This document shows positions 16,138 to 25,737 of a stretch of DNA of 40,260 nt, one piece after another. The stretch spans positions 1 to 40,260 of the forward strand of contig SLJO01000030.1 of assembly GCA_007135095.1 (NCBI GenBank), read 5' to 3'. Under the pieces are notes generated by a model. That model searched no databases and was not told where the DNA came from. It was given only the letters and a program-made list of their open reading frames with translations. The number at the start of each line of letters is the position of its first letter. The first letter of the stretch is position 1. The stretch comes from Bacteroidales bacterium (GTDB taxonomy: Bacteria > Bacteroidota > Bacteroidia > Bacteroidales > PUMT01). A program made the translations under genes and the position numbers.

Positions 16138-17223
16138 ATGGACATATCAAAGGAATTCAGGGAGCGCGGAAGGGTTGACATTCTTCTTCGCCAGATCCGG
16201 CAGGAGGCTACGGAAAAATATATTTTCATGGAGGTTTGCGGAGGCCACACGACCGCTATTCATAGTTATGGTATACCGGGACTGCTGCCCGGGAGCATTA
16301 ATCTGATCTCCGGCCCGGGTTGTCCTGTATGCGTTACCTCAGAATCCTTTTTAGACCATGCGATTGCACTTTCAGCCATGCCGGGTATTTTGGTAGCCAC
16401 TTTCGGCGACCTGCTCAGGGTACCCGGCGGCGGGACATCCCTTGAAAAGGAAAAAGCCGCAGGAGCCAGTATCATCGTGGTCTATTCAATAAATGAAGCG
16501 CTGGACCTTGCAGCAAAAAACAAAGATAAAATGGTTGTTTTCCTGGCCATTGGTTTTGAGACTACGGCGCCGGGTACGGCAGCCGGGGTGCTTGATGCCG
16601 GGAAGCGGGGACTGGCAAATTTTTTTATTCTCTCTGCCCATAAGATCATGCCTCCCGCCATGAGGGCAGTGGTTGAGGGGGGTACAAATGTAAACGGGTT
16701 TATTTGTCCGGGACATGTAAGCGCCATAACCGGCAGCGGAATATATGGATTCCTGCCGGACGATTTCGGCATAGGATGTGTTATTTCCGGGTTTGAGCCG
16801 GTCGATATACTGCAGTCGGTACTCATGCTCATCCGGCAGGTCAACCGGAAAGATCCCGGGGTTGAAGTGCAGTATACCAGGGCAGTCAGGCCTGAAGGGA
16901 ATCCAAAGGCAATGAACATAATGAAACAGGTTTTTAAGGTGTCTGACCAATGGTGGCGGGGATTCGGTACAATTCCCGGCAGTGGATTGCAGCTCAAGCC
17001 GGAATATGAGAAATCGGATGCAGGGAAAGTTTTTCCCGCACCCCCGCAAAGGCAGCCTGTCGAGTCGCTGTGCATGTGTGGCAGCATATTGAGGGGAACG
17101 CATACTCCTGCTGACTGCCCGCTTTTTGGTACGGGCTGCACTCCTGCTGATCCGGCAGGGGCATGCATGGTATCGGCCGAGGGAGCATGCCACGCTTTCC
17201 ATAAATACACTATGAGCCTGTAA
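16138..17223 (+). CDS. hypD: Hydrogenase maturation iron-sulfur protein HypD
   Basis: A 361-aa protein that, with HypC, is the scaffold for assembling Fe(CN)2CO. Conserved blocks are MEVCGGHTTAIHSYG (Cys34), GPGCPVCVT (Cys62 and Cys65), GFETTAPGTA, LSAHKIMPPAM, and a C-terminal cysteine-rich [4Fe-4S] region (SLCMCGSILRGTHTPADCPLFGTGC). I set the start at ATG 16138, giving MDISKEFRERG; an upstream in-frame extension to 16018 overlaps hypC and is not conserved. The gene follows hypC by 10 bases. Confidence 0.95.
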   Translation: MDISKEFRERGRVDILLRQIRQEATEKYIFMEVCGGHTTAIHSYGIPGLLPGSINLISGPGCPVCVTSESFLDHAIALSAMPGILVATFGDLLRVPGGGTSLEKEKAAGASIIVVYSINEALDLAAKNKDKMVVFLAIGFETTAPGTAAGVLDAGKRGLANFFILSAHKIMPPAMRAVVEGGTNVNGFICPGHVSAITGSGIYGFLPDDFGIGCVISGFEPVDILQSVLMLIRQVNRKDPGVEVQYTRAVRPEGNPKAMNIMKQVFKVSDQWWRGFGTIPGSGLQLKPEYEKSDAGKVFPAPPQRQPVESLCMCGSILRGTHTPADCPLFGTGCTPADPAGACMVSAEGACHAFHKYTMSL

Positions 17224-17346
17224 AGGCATCCCCGGTTTGTTTGCATATGACGCAGGAAAGGTTCCGGCAGCACCGGCGGAAATGAAACTAAGCAGAACCG
17301 ATAAAAAAAATGATGTGATTCAAATAATTTTTTCAAATTAGAAAAC

Positions 17347-18369
17347 ATGCCTGAAATCAGCACACATATACTGATGGGGCACGGCAGCGGTGGGGAGATG
17401 ATGCGGAATCTTATTGAGGAGCTTTTTCTTCCCCATTTCGGTCAGCCCTTTCCGGGCGGTACCGCCGATTCGGCTGTACTGCCGGTGTCATCATTGTTGC
17501 CGGTATTTACTACTGACTCGTATGTAGTTGACCCTGTATTATTCCCCGGGGGCAATATAGGAACAATTGCCATCTGCGGCACGGTCAACGACCTGGCAGT
17601 GACGGGGGCAAATGCCAGGTTCATAAGTGCGGGGTTTATTATTGAAGAGGGCCTGCCCCTGGCAACACTGCGTGAGATTGTTGTCACAATGGCAGAGGAA
17701 GCAGATAAAGCAGGGGTTAAGATTGTGACCGGTGATACCAAGGTGGTTGAAAAAGGCAAGGCCGACAAACTCTTTATCAATACCACCGGCATAGGATATA
17801 TGGAGGAAAGGCATTTTCATATCCACCGTGCCGGTAATGCGGGGCCTGGTGATTTGATCATTATCAACGGGTATATTGGTGATCACAGCATTGCGGTACT
17901 CTCTGCCAGGGAATCACTGATGCTGACCACCCCCGCGATATCCGATTGCAGCAGTCTGGGCGGCATGATCGGTGAAGTGCTTGACAACAGTGACGGGATT
18001 CACTGGATGAGAGATGTTACAAGAGGGGGGCTTGCATCGGTTGCCTGCGAACTGGCAGCCTCAAAGGACTATGGTGTAAAACTCCTGGAGCCTTTTATAC
18101 CGGTACGCGATCCGGTCAGGTCTGCCTGTGAAATGCTGGGTTATGACCCGCTCTACCTTGCCAATGAAGGAAAAGTAATAATGGTTGTTGCCAGGGAAGA
18201 GGCCGATAAGGTATTGGGCATAATGAAAAATCATCCCCTGGGCACCAGGGCAGCAATAATAGGTGAATTGACCGGTCTCCATCCCGGCACCGTGGTCCTG
18301 CAAACAGCAATCGGGGGCAGCCGGATTTTGCAGCCCCTGGCCGGGGAGCAGCTGCCCAGGATTTGCTGA
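17347..18369 (+). CDS. hypE: Hydrogenase maturation protein HypE
   Basis: A 340-aa AIR synthase/PurM-family protein that dehydrates the HypF-made thiocarbamate to a thiocyanate for the iron site. The N-terminus has MGHGSGGEMM, followed by ATP-binding motifs such as TVNDLAVTGA and TGDTKVVEKGKAD. The chain ends in PRIC, the C-terminal cysteine that carries the cyano group. A 123-base gap separates it from hypD, somewhat longer than elsewhere in the cluster, without a clear terminator. Confidence 0.96.
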   Translation: MPEISTHILMGHGSGGEMMRNLIEELFLPHFGQPFPGGTADSAVLPVSSLLPVFTTDSYVVDPVLFPGGNIGTIAICGTVNDLAVTGANARFISAGFIIEEGLPLATLREIVVTMAEEADKAGVKIVTGDTKVVEKGKADKLFINTTGIGYMEERHFHIHRAGNAGPGDLIIINGYIGDHSIAVLSARESLMLTTPAISDCSSLGGMIGEVLDNSDGIHWMRDVTRGGLASVACELAASKDYGVKLLEPFIPVRDPVRSACEMLGYDPLYLANEGKVIMVVAREEADKVLGIMKNHPLGTRAAIIGELTGLHPGTVVLQTAIGGSRILQPLAGEQLPRIC

Positions 18370-18474
18370 TTATTTTTGCAAGTTCCTGCAGGGCAATATG
18401 TATGAATGGCTGACAGAGAGTTTCAGATATAAGACCGGTACATAGACCGGCATAATCGATCAGGAGGTTATAGT

Positions 18475-18816
18475 ATGCATGAAATAGCAATGGTTGAGGA
18501 TGTGTTCCGCATTATAATGCGTGTGGCCGGTGAAAACAACATCTCCCGCATAGACAGGGTTGACATTGTAATAGGCGAGTATCTGCAGATCAAGCCTTCT
18601 TTGTTTGAGTTTGCCTTTGAGTCGGCCAGGGAAGGTACTATTGCTTCCGCTGCATGTCTCAACCTGGAGACCCGGATGGTAGAGTTAAGATGCACCGGAT
18701 GCAGGCAGCTGTTTTTATTAAAAGACCTGAAATATTCATGTCCCCGTTGCGGCAGCGGCGCACTGGAGATTACTGACGGCAGGGATATATACATTAAAAG
18801 CATAGAAGGAGAATAG
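18475..18816 (+). CDS. hypA: Nickel metallochaperone HypA
   Basis: A 113-aa protein that delivers nickel to the large subunit together with HypB. It begins MHEIAMVEDV; His2 and Glu3 are the nickel-site residues. A zinc site is formed by C73xxC76 and C89xxC92. An AGGAGG ribosome-binding site lies at 18462-18467, 7 bases before the ATG, which is stronger than most starts in this window. Only 2 bases separate it from hypB. Confidence 0.96.
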   Translation: MHEIAMVEDVFRIIMRVAGENNISRIDRVDIVIGEYLQIKPSLFEFAFESAREGTIASAACLNLETRMVELRCTGCRQLFLLKDLKYSCPRCGSGALEITDGRDIYIKSIEGE

Positions 18817-18818
18817 CT

Positions 18819-19472
18819 ATGGAAATAAAGGTTATGAAAAGAGTGCTGGACCGTAACAGGGATATGGCCGCACGCGTAAGGGAAAAACTCGGGGTCAGGA
18901 ATGTCATTATGATAAACCTGATCAGCTCTCCGGGGGCAGGCAAGACCAGCCTTCTTGAAAAGATATGCGAACACCTTTCCGGGGAAATGCGCATTGCGGT
19001 TATTGAAGGTGATGTGGCAACCGACAGGGATGCACGGCGCATTGAAAAGTACCAGGTTCCTGTAGTGCTGATCAACACCGACGGGGGTTGCCATCTTGAT
19101 TCCAACAGCATTGATATGGCTTTAAGGGAATTTGACCTGGATAACCTGGATGTTGTTTTTGTTGAGAATGTTGGCAATCTTGTCTGCCCCGCTCATTTCG
19201 ACCTGGGTGAGACATTCAAGCTTGCTGTAGTCAGCACCACCGAGGGCGATGACAAGCCAATCAAATACCCTATGCTCTTCCGGGAAGCCATGGCAGTCGT
19301 GCTGAATAAGACCGATCTGCTGATTCATACGGATTTCAGCCATGAAACTTTCCTGGCCGATATGCACCAGGTTAACCCCGGAATCCCCGTCTTCGAGCTT
19401 TCCTGCCGCACAGGTGATGGTTTGGATGAATTCCTGGAGTGGATAAAACTATCTGTTTCCAAAAAGGTCTAG
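18819..19472 (+). CDS. hypB: Hydrogenase nickel incorporation GTPase HypB
   Basis: A 217-aa SIMIBI-class GTPase. The P-loop is SSPGAGKTSL (36-45). The metal-binding Cys91-His92 in DGGCHLD and Cys123 in VGNLVCPA are present, as is the guanine-specificity NKTD near 163. There is no histidine-rich N-terminal extension, so it is the short, non-storing form. It ends the hyp operon, and its last 24 bases overlap the 3' end of the convergent amidohydrolase gene. No hydrogenase endopeptidase gene follows. Confidence 0.96.
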   Translation: MEIKVMKRVLDRNRDMAARVREKLGVRNVIMINLISSPGAGKTSLLEKICEHLSGEMRIAVIEGDVATDRDARRIEKYQVPVVLINTDGGCHLDSNSIDMALREFDLDNLDVVFVENVGNLVCPAHFDLGETFKLAVVSTTEGDDKPIKYPMLFREAMAVVLNKTDLLIHTDFSHETFLADMHQVNPGIPVFELSCRTGDGLDEFLEWIKLSVSKKV

Positions 19473-20777
19473 TACTGCCCTGCTCATTGCTGCAACCCCG
19501 TTGCTGAAGGTTGGATAAAAGTCGGGTGTGTAACCGGAGTGGTGCACAGGTGGAAGAAAGGCGCCATGGTGCACATGATCATGGTAAAGTTCATGGTTGG
19601 CGCTGCCGATAGAGATAAATGCCAGGGGAATGTTTTCGCCGGTTCTTCCGAAAAGTCCGAAATCCTCTGCCGCCGTTGTGGGAGGTCTCCTGATAATCTT
19701 ATCCTGACCCAGGATTTTTCCCATTGAATCAACAGCCTTCATCACCAGATCGGTATCATTGTCGACAGGAGGGGTATACTGGCTGGTGAAGGTGATCAGA
19801 GGCATCCTGTCCTCTTCCAGGCCGGCAGAAAGGGCAACTCCCCGGGATATTCGTATTATGGCCTCCCTGATCTGCTCGTAGATTTCATCTTCAAAAAACC
19901 TGATTGTCAGCAGTAGTTCCACTTCATCGGGGATGATGTTATGTTTTGTACCCCCTTTTACTGATCCCACGGTAATAACTGCAGGTTTAACCGGGTCTGT
20001 TTCCCTGCTTACAATAGTCTGAAGGTCAAGTATGATCCTTGAAGCAAGGACTACAGGATCAATAGTGTTATGAGGCATTGCTCCGTGTCCGCCGGAACCG
20101 AAAACTTTAATTTCGGCAGCCCTTGTCCCTGCGTGTGATGTTCCGGGACTATATACTATCGTGCCTGCAGGAACATGAGAATTTACATGATAGGCCAGAG
20201 CATAGTCAGGCACGGGAAATCTTTTGAAAAGACCGTCATTGATCATCGCCCTTGCTCCCGCCAGGACTTCCTCGGCCGGCTGTGCAATTGCCAGAATGGT
20301 TCCCTGCCATTGATCCTTCATTGCAACAAGTGTTTTTAAGGTTCCAAGCCACATGGTCATGTGCATATCATGACCACAGGCATGCATTACCGGTACTTCA
20401 GTCCCCGATGCATCCCTGGAAACAACCTGGCTTGCATAGGGAAGTCCGGTGGTCTCTTTTACAGGAAGGGCGTCGGTATCGGTTCGCAACATAATTATTT
20501 TGCCCGGTCCGTTATGAAAGACCCCGACCACACCATTTCCCCCAACGGATCCGGTAACTTCAAACCCCATAGATTCCAAATTGCCGGCCATTTTTCCGGC
20601 GGTTTCAAACTCCATAAATGATAATTCCGGGTTTTGGTGCAGATCGATATATATTTCCCTGTGCCCGGCGGTTATCTCCTCAACAATTTTCCATATTCTT
20701 TCATTGACCGGATCAGTCCGGGAATTTACCACTGGAACAGCGACAAGGAAAATGAGTATGATGGAGATATTTTTCAT
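19449..20777 (-). CDS. Exported M20D-family amidohydrolase, copy 1
   Basis: A 442-aa zinc-dependent amidohydrolase/peptidase of family M20D (hippurate hydrolase, N-acyl amino acid amidohydrolase and IAA-amino acid hydrolase group). Visible are DLHQNPELSFMEF, the metal motif HACGHDMH (132-139), the catalytic Glu pair PAEE (169-170), GSGGHGAMPHNTIDPV in the dimerisation domain, and AAEDFG near the end. The hydrophobic N-terminus is a probable signal sequence, suggesting an exported enzyme. I chose ATG 20777 because it aligns with the signal peptide of the neighbouring paralogue; an upstream in-frame start exists at 20819. Substrate is unknown; N-acylated or aminoacyl conjugates are typical. Confidence 0.9.
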   Translation of the reverse strand: MKNISIILIFLVAVPVVNSRTDPVNERIWKIVEEITAGHREIYIDLHQNPELSFMEFETAGKMAGNLESMGFEVTGSVGGNGVVGVFHNGPGKIIMLRTDTDALPVKETTGLPYASQVVSRDASGTEVPVMHACGHDMHMTMWLGTLKTLVAMKDQWQGTILAIAQPAEEVLAGARAMINDGLFKRFPVPDYALAYHVNSHVPAGTIVYSPGTSHAGTRAAEIKVFGSGGHGAMPHNTIDPVVLASRIILDLQTIVSRETDPVKPAVITVGSVKGGTKHNIIPDEVELLLTIRFFEDEIYEQIREAIIRISRGVALSAGLEEDRMPLITFTSQYTPPVDNDTDLVMKAVDSMGKILGQDKIIRRPPTTAAEDFGLFGRTGENIPLAFISIGSANHELYHDHVHHGAFLPPVHHSGYTPDFYPTFSNGVAAMSRAVLDLFGNR

Positions 20778-20860
20778 GGTATTTTGGTCGCGGCAAACTC
20801 GATTCCGGTATGCCTGCATTATAGGTTATATATGTGAATTATTAATGCTCCTTCAGTGCT

Positions 20861-22201
20861 TCACTCAAGTGGATGTGTATTTTCGTTCAGGATATCTATA
20901 ATTGTTTTGCTCATTGCTGCAACACCACCCCTGAAGGTAAATTCAAAATCGGGTGCAAAAGCCGAATTATGAAGAGGCGGCAGGAAGGCGCCCTTTTCAA
21001 GGTGATCGTGGTAGAGATCATGATTTACACCGCCGACCCAGAACAGGGCAACCGGTATCTCCTCGCCGGTTCTTCCGTACCTTCCGAAATCCTCGGCTCC
21101 CATAATAGGATCAACCTGGACTACATGCTTCTCACCCAGTATACCCTGCATCGATTTTACAGACCTGAAAACAAGCTCCGGGTTATTGTCCACCGGAGGG
21201 GTTAACTCTCCCCCGAAAGTGACCACGGGCATCTGATCTTCGTTAAGGCCGGCTGAAATAGCTATTCCCCTTGAAATTCGCATAATGGCCTCTACTATCT
21301 GATCATAGATATCATCCTCAAAAAACCTGACGGTCATTTGCAATTTTACTTCCGAGGGGATAATATTATGTTTTGTTCCCCCGTGAATTGAGCCAACTGT
21401 AACCACCGCGGGTTTCACAGGATCTATTTCCCGGCTTACTATTGTCTGGAGGTTAAGAATGATCCTTGATGCAAGGACTACAGGATCGATGGTGTTATGG
21501 GGCATTGCACCGTGGCCCCCTGAACCGTATATCGTCATGTCGACCGACCTGGCACCTGCGAAAACCGGTCCGGCATAATATCCTATTGTGCCCGCAGGCA
21601 TATTTGCGCTTACATGATAACTGAAAGCATAATCAGGAAGGGGAAACCGGGTAAAAAGTCCGTCATTTATCATATCCATTGCTCCCGCCACAATCTCTTC
21701 TGCCGGTTGTGCAACCGCGATAATCGTGCCTTTCCACTGTTCCTTCAATTCAACAAGCGTGCTCAGGGTACCGAGCCAGATGGTCATATGCATATCATGA
21801 CCGCAGGCATGCATCACTGGAACCCCGGTTCCCGAATCGTCGGTGAAGACAGCCTGGCTGGCATAGGGAAGGCCGGTAGTTTCCTTCACCGGAAGGGCAT
21901 CCATATCGGTCCGTAACATAATTACTTTGCCCTGGCCATTATGAAAAACACCAACAACTCCGTTTCCGCCAACACCCCTTGTCACCTCGAATCCCAAAGC
22001 TTCAAGATTATCTGCCATTTTTGCGGCAGTGTTAAACTCCATCAGCGACAACTCCGGATTCCGGTGAAGGTCAATGTATAATTCCCTGTATTTGCCGGCT
22101 ATTTCATCAACAAAAGCCAATATTCTGCTATTGGCAGGATCAACCTGGGCGAAAGCCCCCGGTGCTACGCCAAGAAGAAGCATGAAAGAAATATTTCTCA
22201 T
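20861..22201 (-). CDS. Exported M20D-family amidohydrolase, copy 2
   Basis: A 446-aa tandem paralogue of the downstream gene, with long stretches of near identity (IDLHRNPELSLMEF, HACGHDMHMTIWLGTL, YGSGGHGAMPHNTIDPVVLASRIIL). The M20 metal ligands and catalytic glutamates are conserved. A clear signal peptide ends in GAFAQ, with likely cleavage after AFA. ATG 22201 gives this signal peptide; an in-frame ATG at 22237 would add 12 residues. The two genes are 83 bases apart on the same strand and probably arose by local duplication. Whether they differ in substrate cannot be seen. Confidence 0.9.
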   Translation of the reverse strand: MRNISFMLLLGVAPGAFAQVDPANSRILAFVDEIAGKYRELYIDLHRNPELSLMEFNTAAKMADNLEALGFEVTRGVGGNGVVGVFHNGQGKVIMLRTDMDALPVKETTGLPYASQAVFTDDSGTGVPVMHACGHDMHMTIWLGTLSTLVELKEQWKGTIIAVAQPAEEIVAGAMDMINDGLFTRFPLPDYAFSYHVSANMPAGTIGYYAGPVFAGARSVDMTIYGSGGHGAMPHNTIDPVVLASRIILNLQTIVSREIDPVKPAVVTVGSIHGGTKHNIIPSEVKLQMTVRFFEDDIYDQIVEAIMRISRGIAISAGLNEDQMPVVTFGGELTPPVDNNPELVFRSVKSMQGILGEKHVVQVDPIMGAEDFGRYGRTGEEIPVALFWVGGVNHDLYHDHLEKGAFLPPLHNSAFAPDFEFTFRGGVAAMSKTIIDILNENTHPLE

Positions 22202-22331
22202 CTTAACTATATTTTTTCGAACCGGAAAAATTTTCATTTTAATGGAACTGCATACTTATAATTAATATCACCGTGCCAGTCCCCCTGCGGCCCATCATCT
22301 GCTCACGGGTTCACTGTCAGCCTGGAAGTGG

Positions 22332-23750
22332 CTATACTGCAGGCAATTCAAAACCTCTGCGATACTTGCCCCGTGCGAGTTCATTTGCCCCTGGATTGTT
22401 GATGACCGATTCATTTTCTGCATCGATCTCCAGCTGTTTACAACCCTGTTTAAGAGAAATGTTTGCATAATGAAGCATTGAAGAGCTTAAATGGCCCTGT
22501 ATGATATCGGAATTTGGTATTTCCCGTGAACGGATGCAATCCAGGTAATTCTGCAGATTATCCCGTAACGGGAATCTTCCGGGCATCTGGGCCAGTATTT
22601 CTCCATCCCTGCCTGTTACCTGCCAGCCGCCGCCCATCCGTCCGAGTAACATCATTGCCTGAGTACCGTAAATGACGATCTTGTCGCCATTATTCATCCA
22701 GTCGGGGAAGTTATCGCCGAATCTTATTTCAGGCGGTGCTTTGTACATATATGGAGTAAAGTCGCCAGAGAGTAAATTCACCGTGAAATTTCCGAAGTCA
22801 TATAATACTGACTGATTATCCGGTACCTGCCTGTTATCTTCCAGTGCATTTCTTCCGCCACTGCAGGTTATTGACCGGGGAAACCCGGGGTCTCCCAGTA
22901 CAAACCGCATAAGGTCAAACTGATGAATGGTGTCTTCAAAGCTGAAACCTGCACTGAAATCCCAGTAGGAAAGCCATGACTTATTGCGCGAGACGCTATA
23001 CGGCACCTTCGGCGCCGGCCCCAGCCACATGTCCCAGTTTATGTGATCGGGGGTGCCTTCATCAGGTCTTTCATTAAATGGTATGGGGCCGTCAAGGAGT
23101 CCGGTCACCGATGCATTTAAGATTTTCCCCAGGCCGCCCGATTTTATATATTCTGCTGCTTTTATGTTATATCCTGCACTTCTGTTTTGCAGTCCGCATT
23201 GAAATATCCGTTCATATTTCATTGCTGCCTGTGCCAAAATCTGACCTTCCCTGACGTTATGAGTTATACATTTTTCCACATACACATCCTTGCCAGCCTG
23301 CATTGCCCAAAGGGCTGCCAGCGCATGCCAGTGTGTTGGGGTGGCAATGATTACGGCATCCACATCCGGATCATCGAATACTTTGCGCATGTCACGAACC
23401 CGCTGGGGCATATATCCCTGGATCCTGCCAAGTTCGGCGACAGCCCTGCCGCCACGTGTATCATCGACATCGCATATATATTTGAATTCAGCATTGGATT
23501 CCAGTCCGGCCGTCTCCAGTGCAAGGTTTGACCCCCAGCCCCCTGCTCCGATCAGTGCCAGTACAATTTTGTCGGAGGGATCAGAATGCCGTTGCCCGGC
23601 GGTAAGCTTATTGAGTTTGTATTGGGGAACCTGGAAATGCTCAGGTTGCCCCGAAGCCGCATCAGCCTCTGAACTTTTTCTGTTGCAGGAGGCAAAGTTG
23701 AATCCAATTGCTCCCAACAGGGAGCTGGCCAGAAATTTTCTTCGTTCCAT
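22332..23750 (-). CDS. Exported Gfo/Idh/MocA-family oxidoreductase
   Basis: A 472-aa NAD(P)-dependent oxidoreductase-like protein. It begins MERRKFLASSLLGAIGFNFASC: a twin-arginine-like signal followed by a lipobox-type cysteine at 22, so it is probably exported and lipid-anchored. The Rossmann motif ALIGAGGWG begins near residue 65. The family EKP motif reads EKCITHN here, keeping the catalytic lysine but replacing proline. Many Bacteroidota carry large sets of such proteins acting on sugars or cyclitols; the substrate here is unknown. It lies upstream of the amidohydrolases on the same strand, about 130 bases away. Confidence 0.88.
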   Translation of the reverse strand: MERRKFLASSLLGAIGFNFASCNRKSSEADAASGQPEHFQVPQYKLNKLTAGQRHSDPSDKIVLALIGAGGWGSNLALETAGLESNAEFKYICDVDDTRGGRAVAELGRIQGYMPQRVRDMRKVFDDPDVDAVIIATPTHWHALAALWAMQAGKDVYVEKCITHNVREGQILAQAAMKYERIFQCGLQNRSAGYNIKAAEYIKSGGLGKILNASVTGLLDGPIPFNERPDEGTPDHINWDMWLGPAPKVPYSVSRNKSWLSYWDFSAGFSFEDTIHQFDLMRFVLGDPGFPRSITCSGGRNALEDNRQVPDNQSVLYDFGNFTVNLLSGDFTPYMYKAPPEIRFGDNFPDWMNNGDKIVIYGTQAMMLLGRMGGGWQVTGRDGEILAQMPGRFPLRDNLQNYLDCIRSREIPNSDIIQGHLSSSMLHYANISLKQGCKQLEIDAENESVINNPGANELARGKYRRGFELPAV

Positions 23751-23796
23751 ACCTAATAAATTTATGTTGGCAATTTATTTATCATGTTACGGGGCA

Positions 23797-25719
23797 TTAC
23801 CAGTAAACTAATCCGGCTCCGGCCCTGATCCACCTGCCGGGAACCGGCACATTGCCGATATCGGCATAACCGGTGTTGAAAAGGTTGCTTATATCCAGTG
23901 AAATTACTATTTTTTCCGTAATATGGTATCTCATTCCAATATCGGCAAGGAAAAACGGGTTGTAGGAAACCTCCGAGCCGGACAGGAATTCCGTATAGGT
24001 CCCGGCCCTGTCCTGATAAACAGTCATCAGCGTCAGCCGGGTTGAATGAAACAGGGGCAGTGTCATTCCCGCAACAATTTTGTGTCTCAGGAAATCCAGT
24101 ACATAGGCTGAATTATAATTTTCACTTTGCCTGGAATTTTCCAGGAATGCATAACCCAACCTGAATTCACTCAAGGGAAAAGTCTGCCCGGCAATTCTTT
24201 TCCAGGCAAAATCAAATTCAATGCCCCAGGTGTTTATCAATGTAATGTTTCTGCTTTCCCAGATCAGCTCATCGCTTTTCCTGACCCAGTCAATTATATT
24301 TTTTCCCTCACGCCTGAATGTGGAGAGATGTCCGCTCCAGCCGCCGGTGATAACCCTGAAGCCTGTTTCCATTGTAAGGGCCTGTTCAGGCTTAAGGTAG
24401 GGGTTGCCGTTGTGTACCGGACTGCTGTAGTACATTTCTGTAAAGGAAGGAATGCGGTGGGACTGGTTGACAGAGGAATACCAGCTGAATGCGCTGTTGA
24501 ACCGGTAACTGAGATCAGCCCCCCCGTGCATTCCCCAGCCGGCAGGATCTGTTTTACTTAAAAGAACCCCTGAAGAAACCGCAAAGTGATTGAATATCAG
24601 GGAATTTCCGGCAGTCAGGTTCAATTGCCGGCGTTGCTTGTGATATTCATAAAAAATGTCCTTTTCGTTTTTTACCGCTTTGGGAGTGTCGGTTCTTTCT
24701 CCGAGAACAGAGCTGTATATCCGTTCCACCCTTGCTTCAGCCCCGAAATAGATGTTGCCGAGCGACCAGGGAATGGTTGCCGTGGCATTTGTGCCCGATA
24801 CATCTGTCAGGTGATAATTGTGCCCCTGGTACCAGGGTGCAGGGTTTTCACGGAACAATTCAAAACGGTCGCGATGTCTTCTCCAGTATGCTGATTGTCT
24901 GTAGGTAACCCGTTTTCCGGTAGTGAATGTCAAATTTGTAAATGAAGATCTTATTTTTTCATACTGCCCGGGGTACAGGGAAGTATAAAAGTTGCTTGCC
25001 CCGAATCCTTTCTCAAGGTAGCCCGATTGCAGGTCAAAGGTCCCGAAGCCGGCATCAGTTTGCGACCGGTAGAAAATATTTGAAATATTGAAATCAGTGT
25101 TTTCTGAGAAACCATCGGACGACTTGTTGCCGGCAGAAATGAAGTGTCCCAGGGGCCCGGTTTCAAATCCCCCGGATGCATAAAGGTCAATATACCCGTA
25201 TTCTCCTCCTGTCAGGGAGGCGCGGATATTTTTTTCCCCTGCTTCCCTTGTGACAATATTAATGGCACCGCTGAATGCATTTGGTCCGTAAATGCGGGCA
25301 CCGGGGCCTTCAAGTATTTCAATCCGCTGAATATCGGCCGTATTGACGGGAATATTCAGGTTGTGGTGCCCGGTTTGAGGATCGTTGATCCTGACACCGT
25401 TGAGCAGCACCATAACCTGCTCAAAAGAACCCCCACGCATGCTGACATCTGCCTGTACCCCATGAGAACCCCGTTGCCGGACATCAAGGGCAGTGAAATA
25501 TTCAAGGATATCCTGGATATTGTTAACCGGCATTCCCATGATAGCTTCCGGGGAAACAGTATGGATTATACGTGACAAGCCGGAGTATATATCAGGTGAT
25601 TGCCTTCCTGAAATTACTACTTCCCTGAGTTTAATGGTATCAGATTCCTTTCCTGAGAGGTGTGAAGGTACTGTCAGGATAGAGATATATATCAGAATAA
25701 TCCTTGAGAGCATTATCAA
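23797..25719 (-). CDS. TonB-dependent outer-membrane receptor (BtuB-like)
   Basis: A 640-aa TonB-dependent receptor. A signal sequence is followed by a plug domain with MPVNNIQDILEYF, VSMRGGSFEQVMVLLNGVRINDPQTGHH and IEILEGPGARIYGPNAFSGAINIVT. A beta-barrel of alternating aromatic strands follows and ends in a terminal tryptophan (AGLVYW). There is no N-terminal carboxypeptidase-like domain and no SusD partner nearby, so it is not a typical polysaccharide SusC. The plug resembles BtuB-type receptors, which can carry cobalamin, metal complexes or other small ligands. I looked for and did not see a cobalamin riboswitch upstream. Met1 or Met3 may be the start. Confidence 0.9.
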   Translation of the reverse strand: MIMLSRIILIYISILTVPSHLSGKESDTIKLREVVISGRQSPDIYSGLSRIIHTVSPEAIMGMPVNNIQDILEYFTALDVRQRGSHGVQADVSMRGGSFEQVMVLLNGVRINDPQTGHHNLNIPVNTADIQRIEILEGPGARIYGPNAFSGAINIVTREAGEKNIRASLTGGEYGYIDLYASGGFETGPLGHFISAGNKSSDGFSENTDFNISNIFYRSQTDAGFGTFDLQSGYLEKGFGASNFYTSLYPGQYEKIRSSFTNLTFTTGKRVTYRQSAYWRRHRDRFELFRENPAPWYQGHNYHLTDVSGTNATATIPWSLGNIYFGAEARVERIYSSVLGERTDTPKAVKNEKDIFYEYHKQRRQLNLTAGNSLIFNHFAVSSGVLLSKTDPAGWGMHGGADLSYRFNSAFSWYSSVNQSHRIPSFTEMYYSSPVHNGNPYLKPEQALTMETGFRVITGGWSGHLSTFRREGKNIIDWVRKSDELIWESRNITLINTWGIEFDFAWKRIAGQTFPLSEFRLGYAFLENSRQSENYNSAYVLDFLRHKIVAGMTLPLFHSTRLTLMTVYQDRAGTYTEFLSGSEVSYNPFFLADIGMRYHITEKIVISLDISNLFNTGYADIGNVPVPGRWIRAGAGLVYW

Positions 25720-25737
25720 TGGCCAATCCCTTGTTAT

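Noticed and set aside
16482-17363. Long minus-strand open frame opposite hypD
   Set aside because: It is the complement of a well-conserved hypD with all motifs, has unlikely composition, and has no recognisable domain. The same applies to long frames opposite metY (34258-35097) and the L,D-transpeptidase (26175-26996), and to the frame opposite the hydrogenase large subunit (7403-7993).
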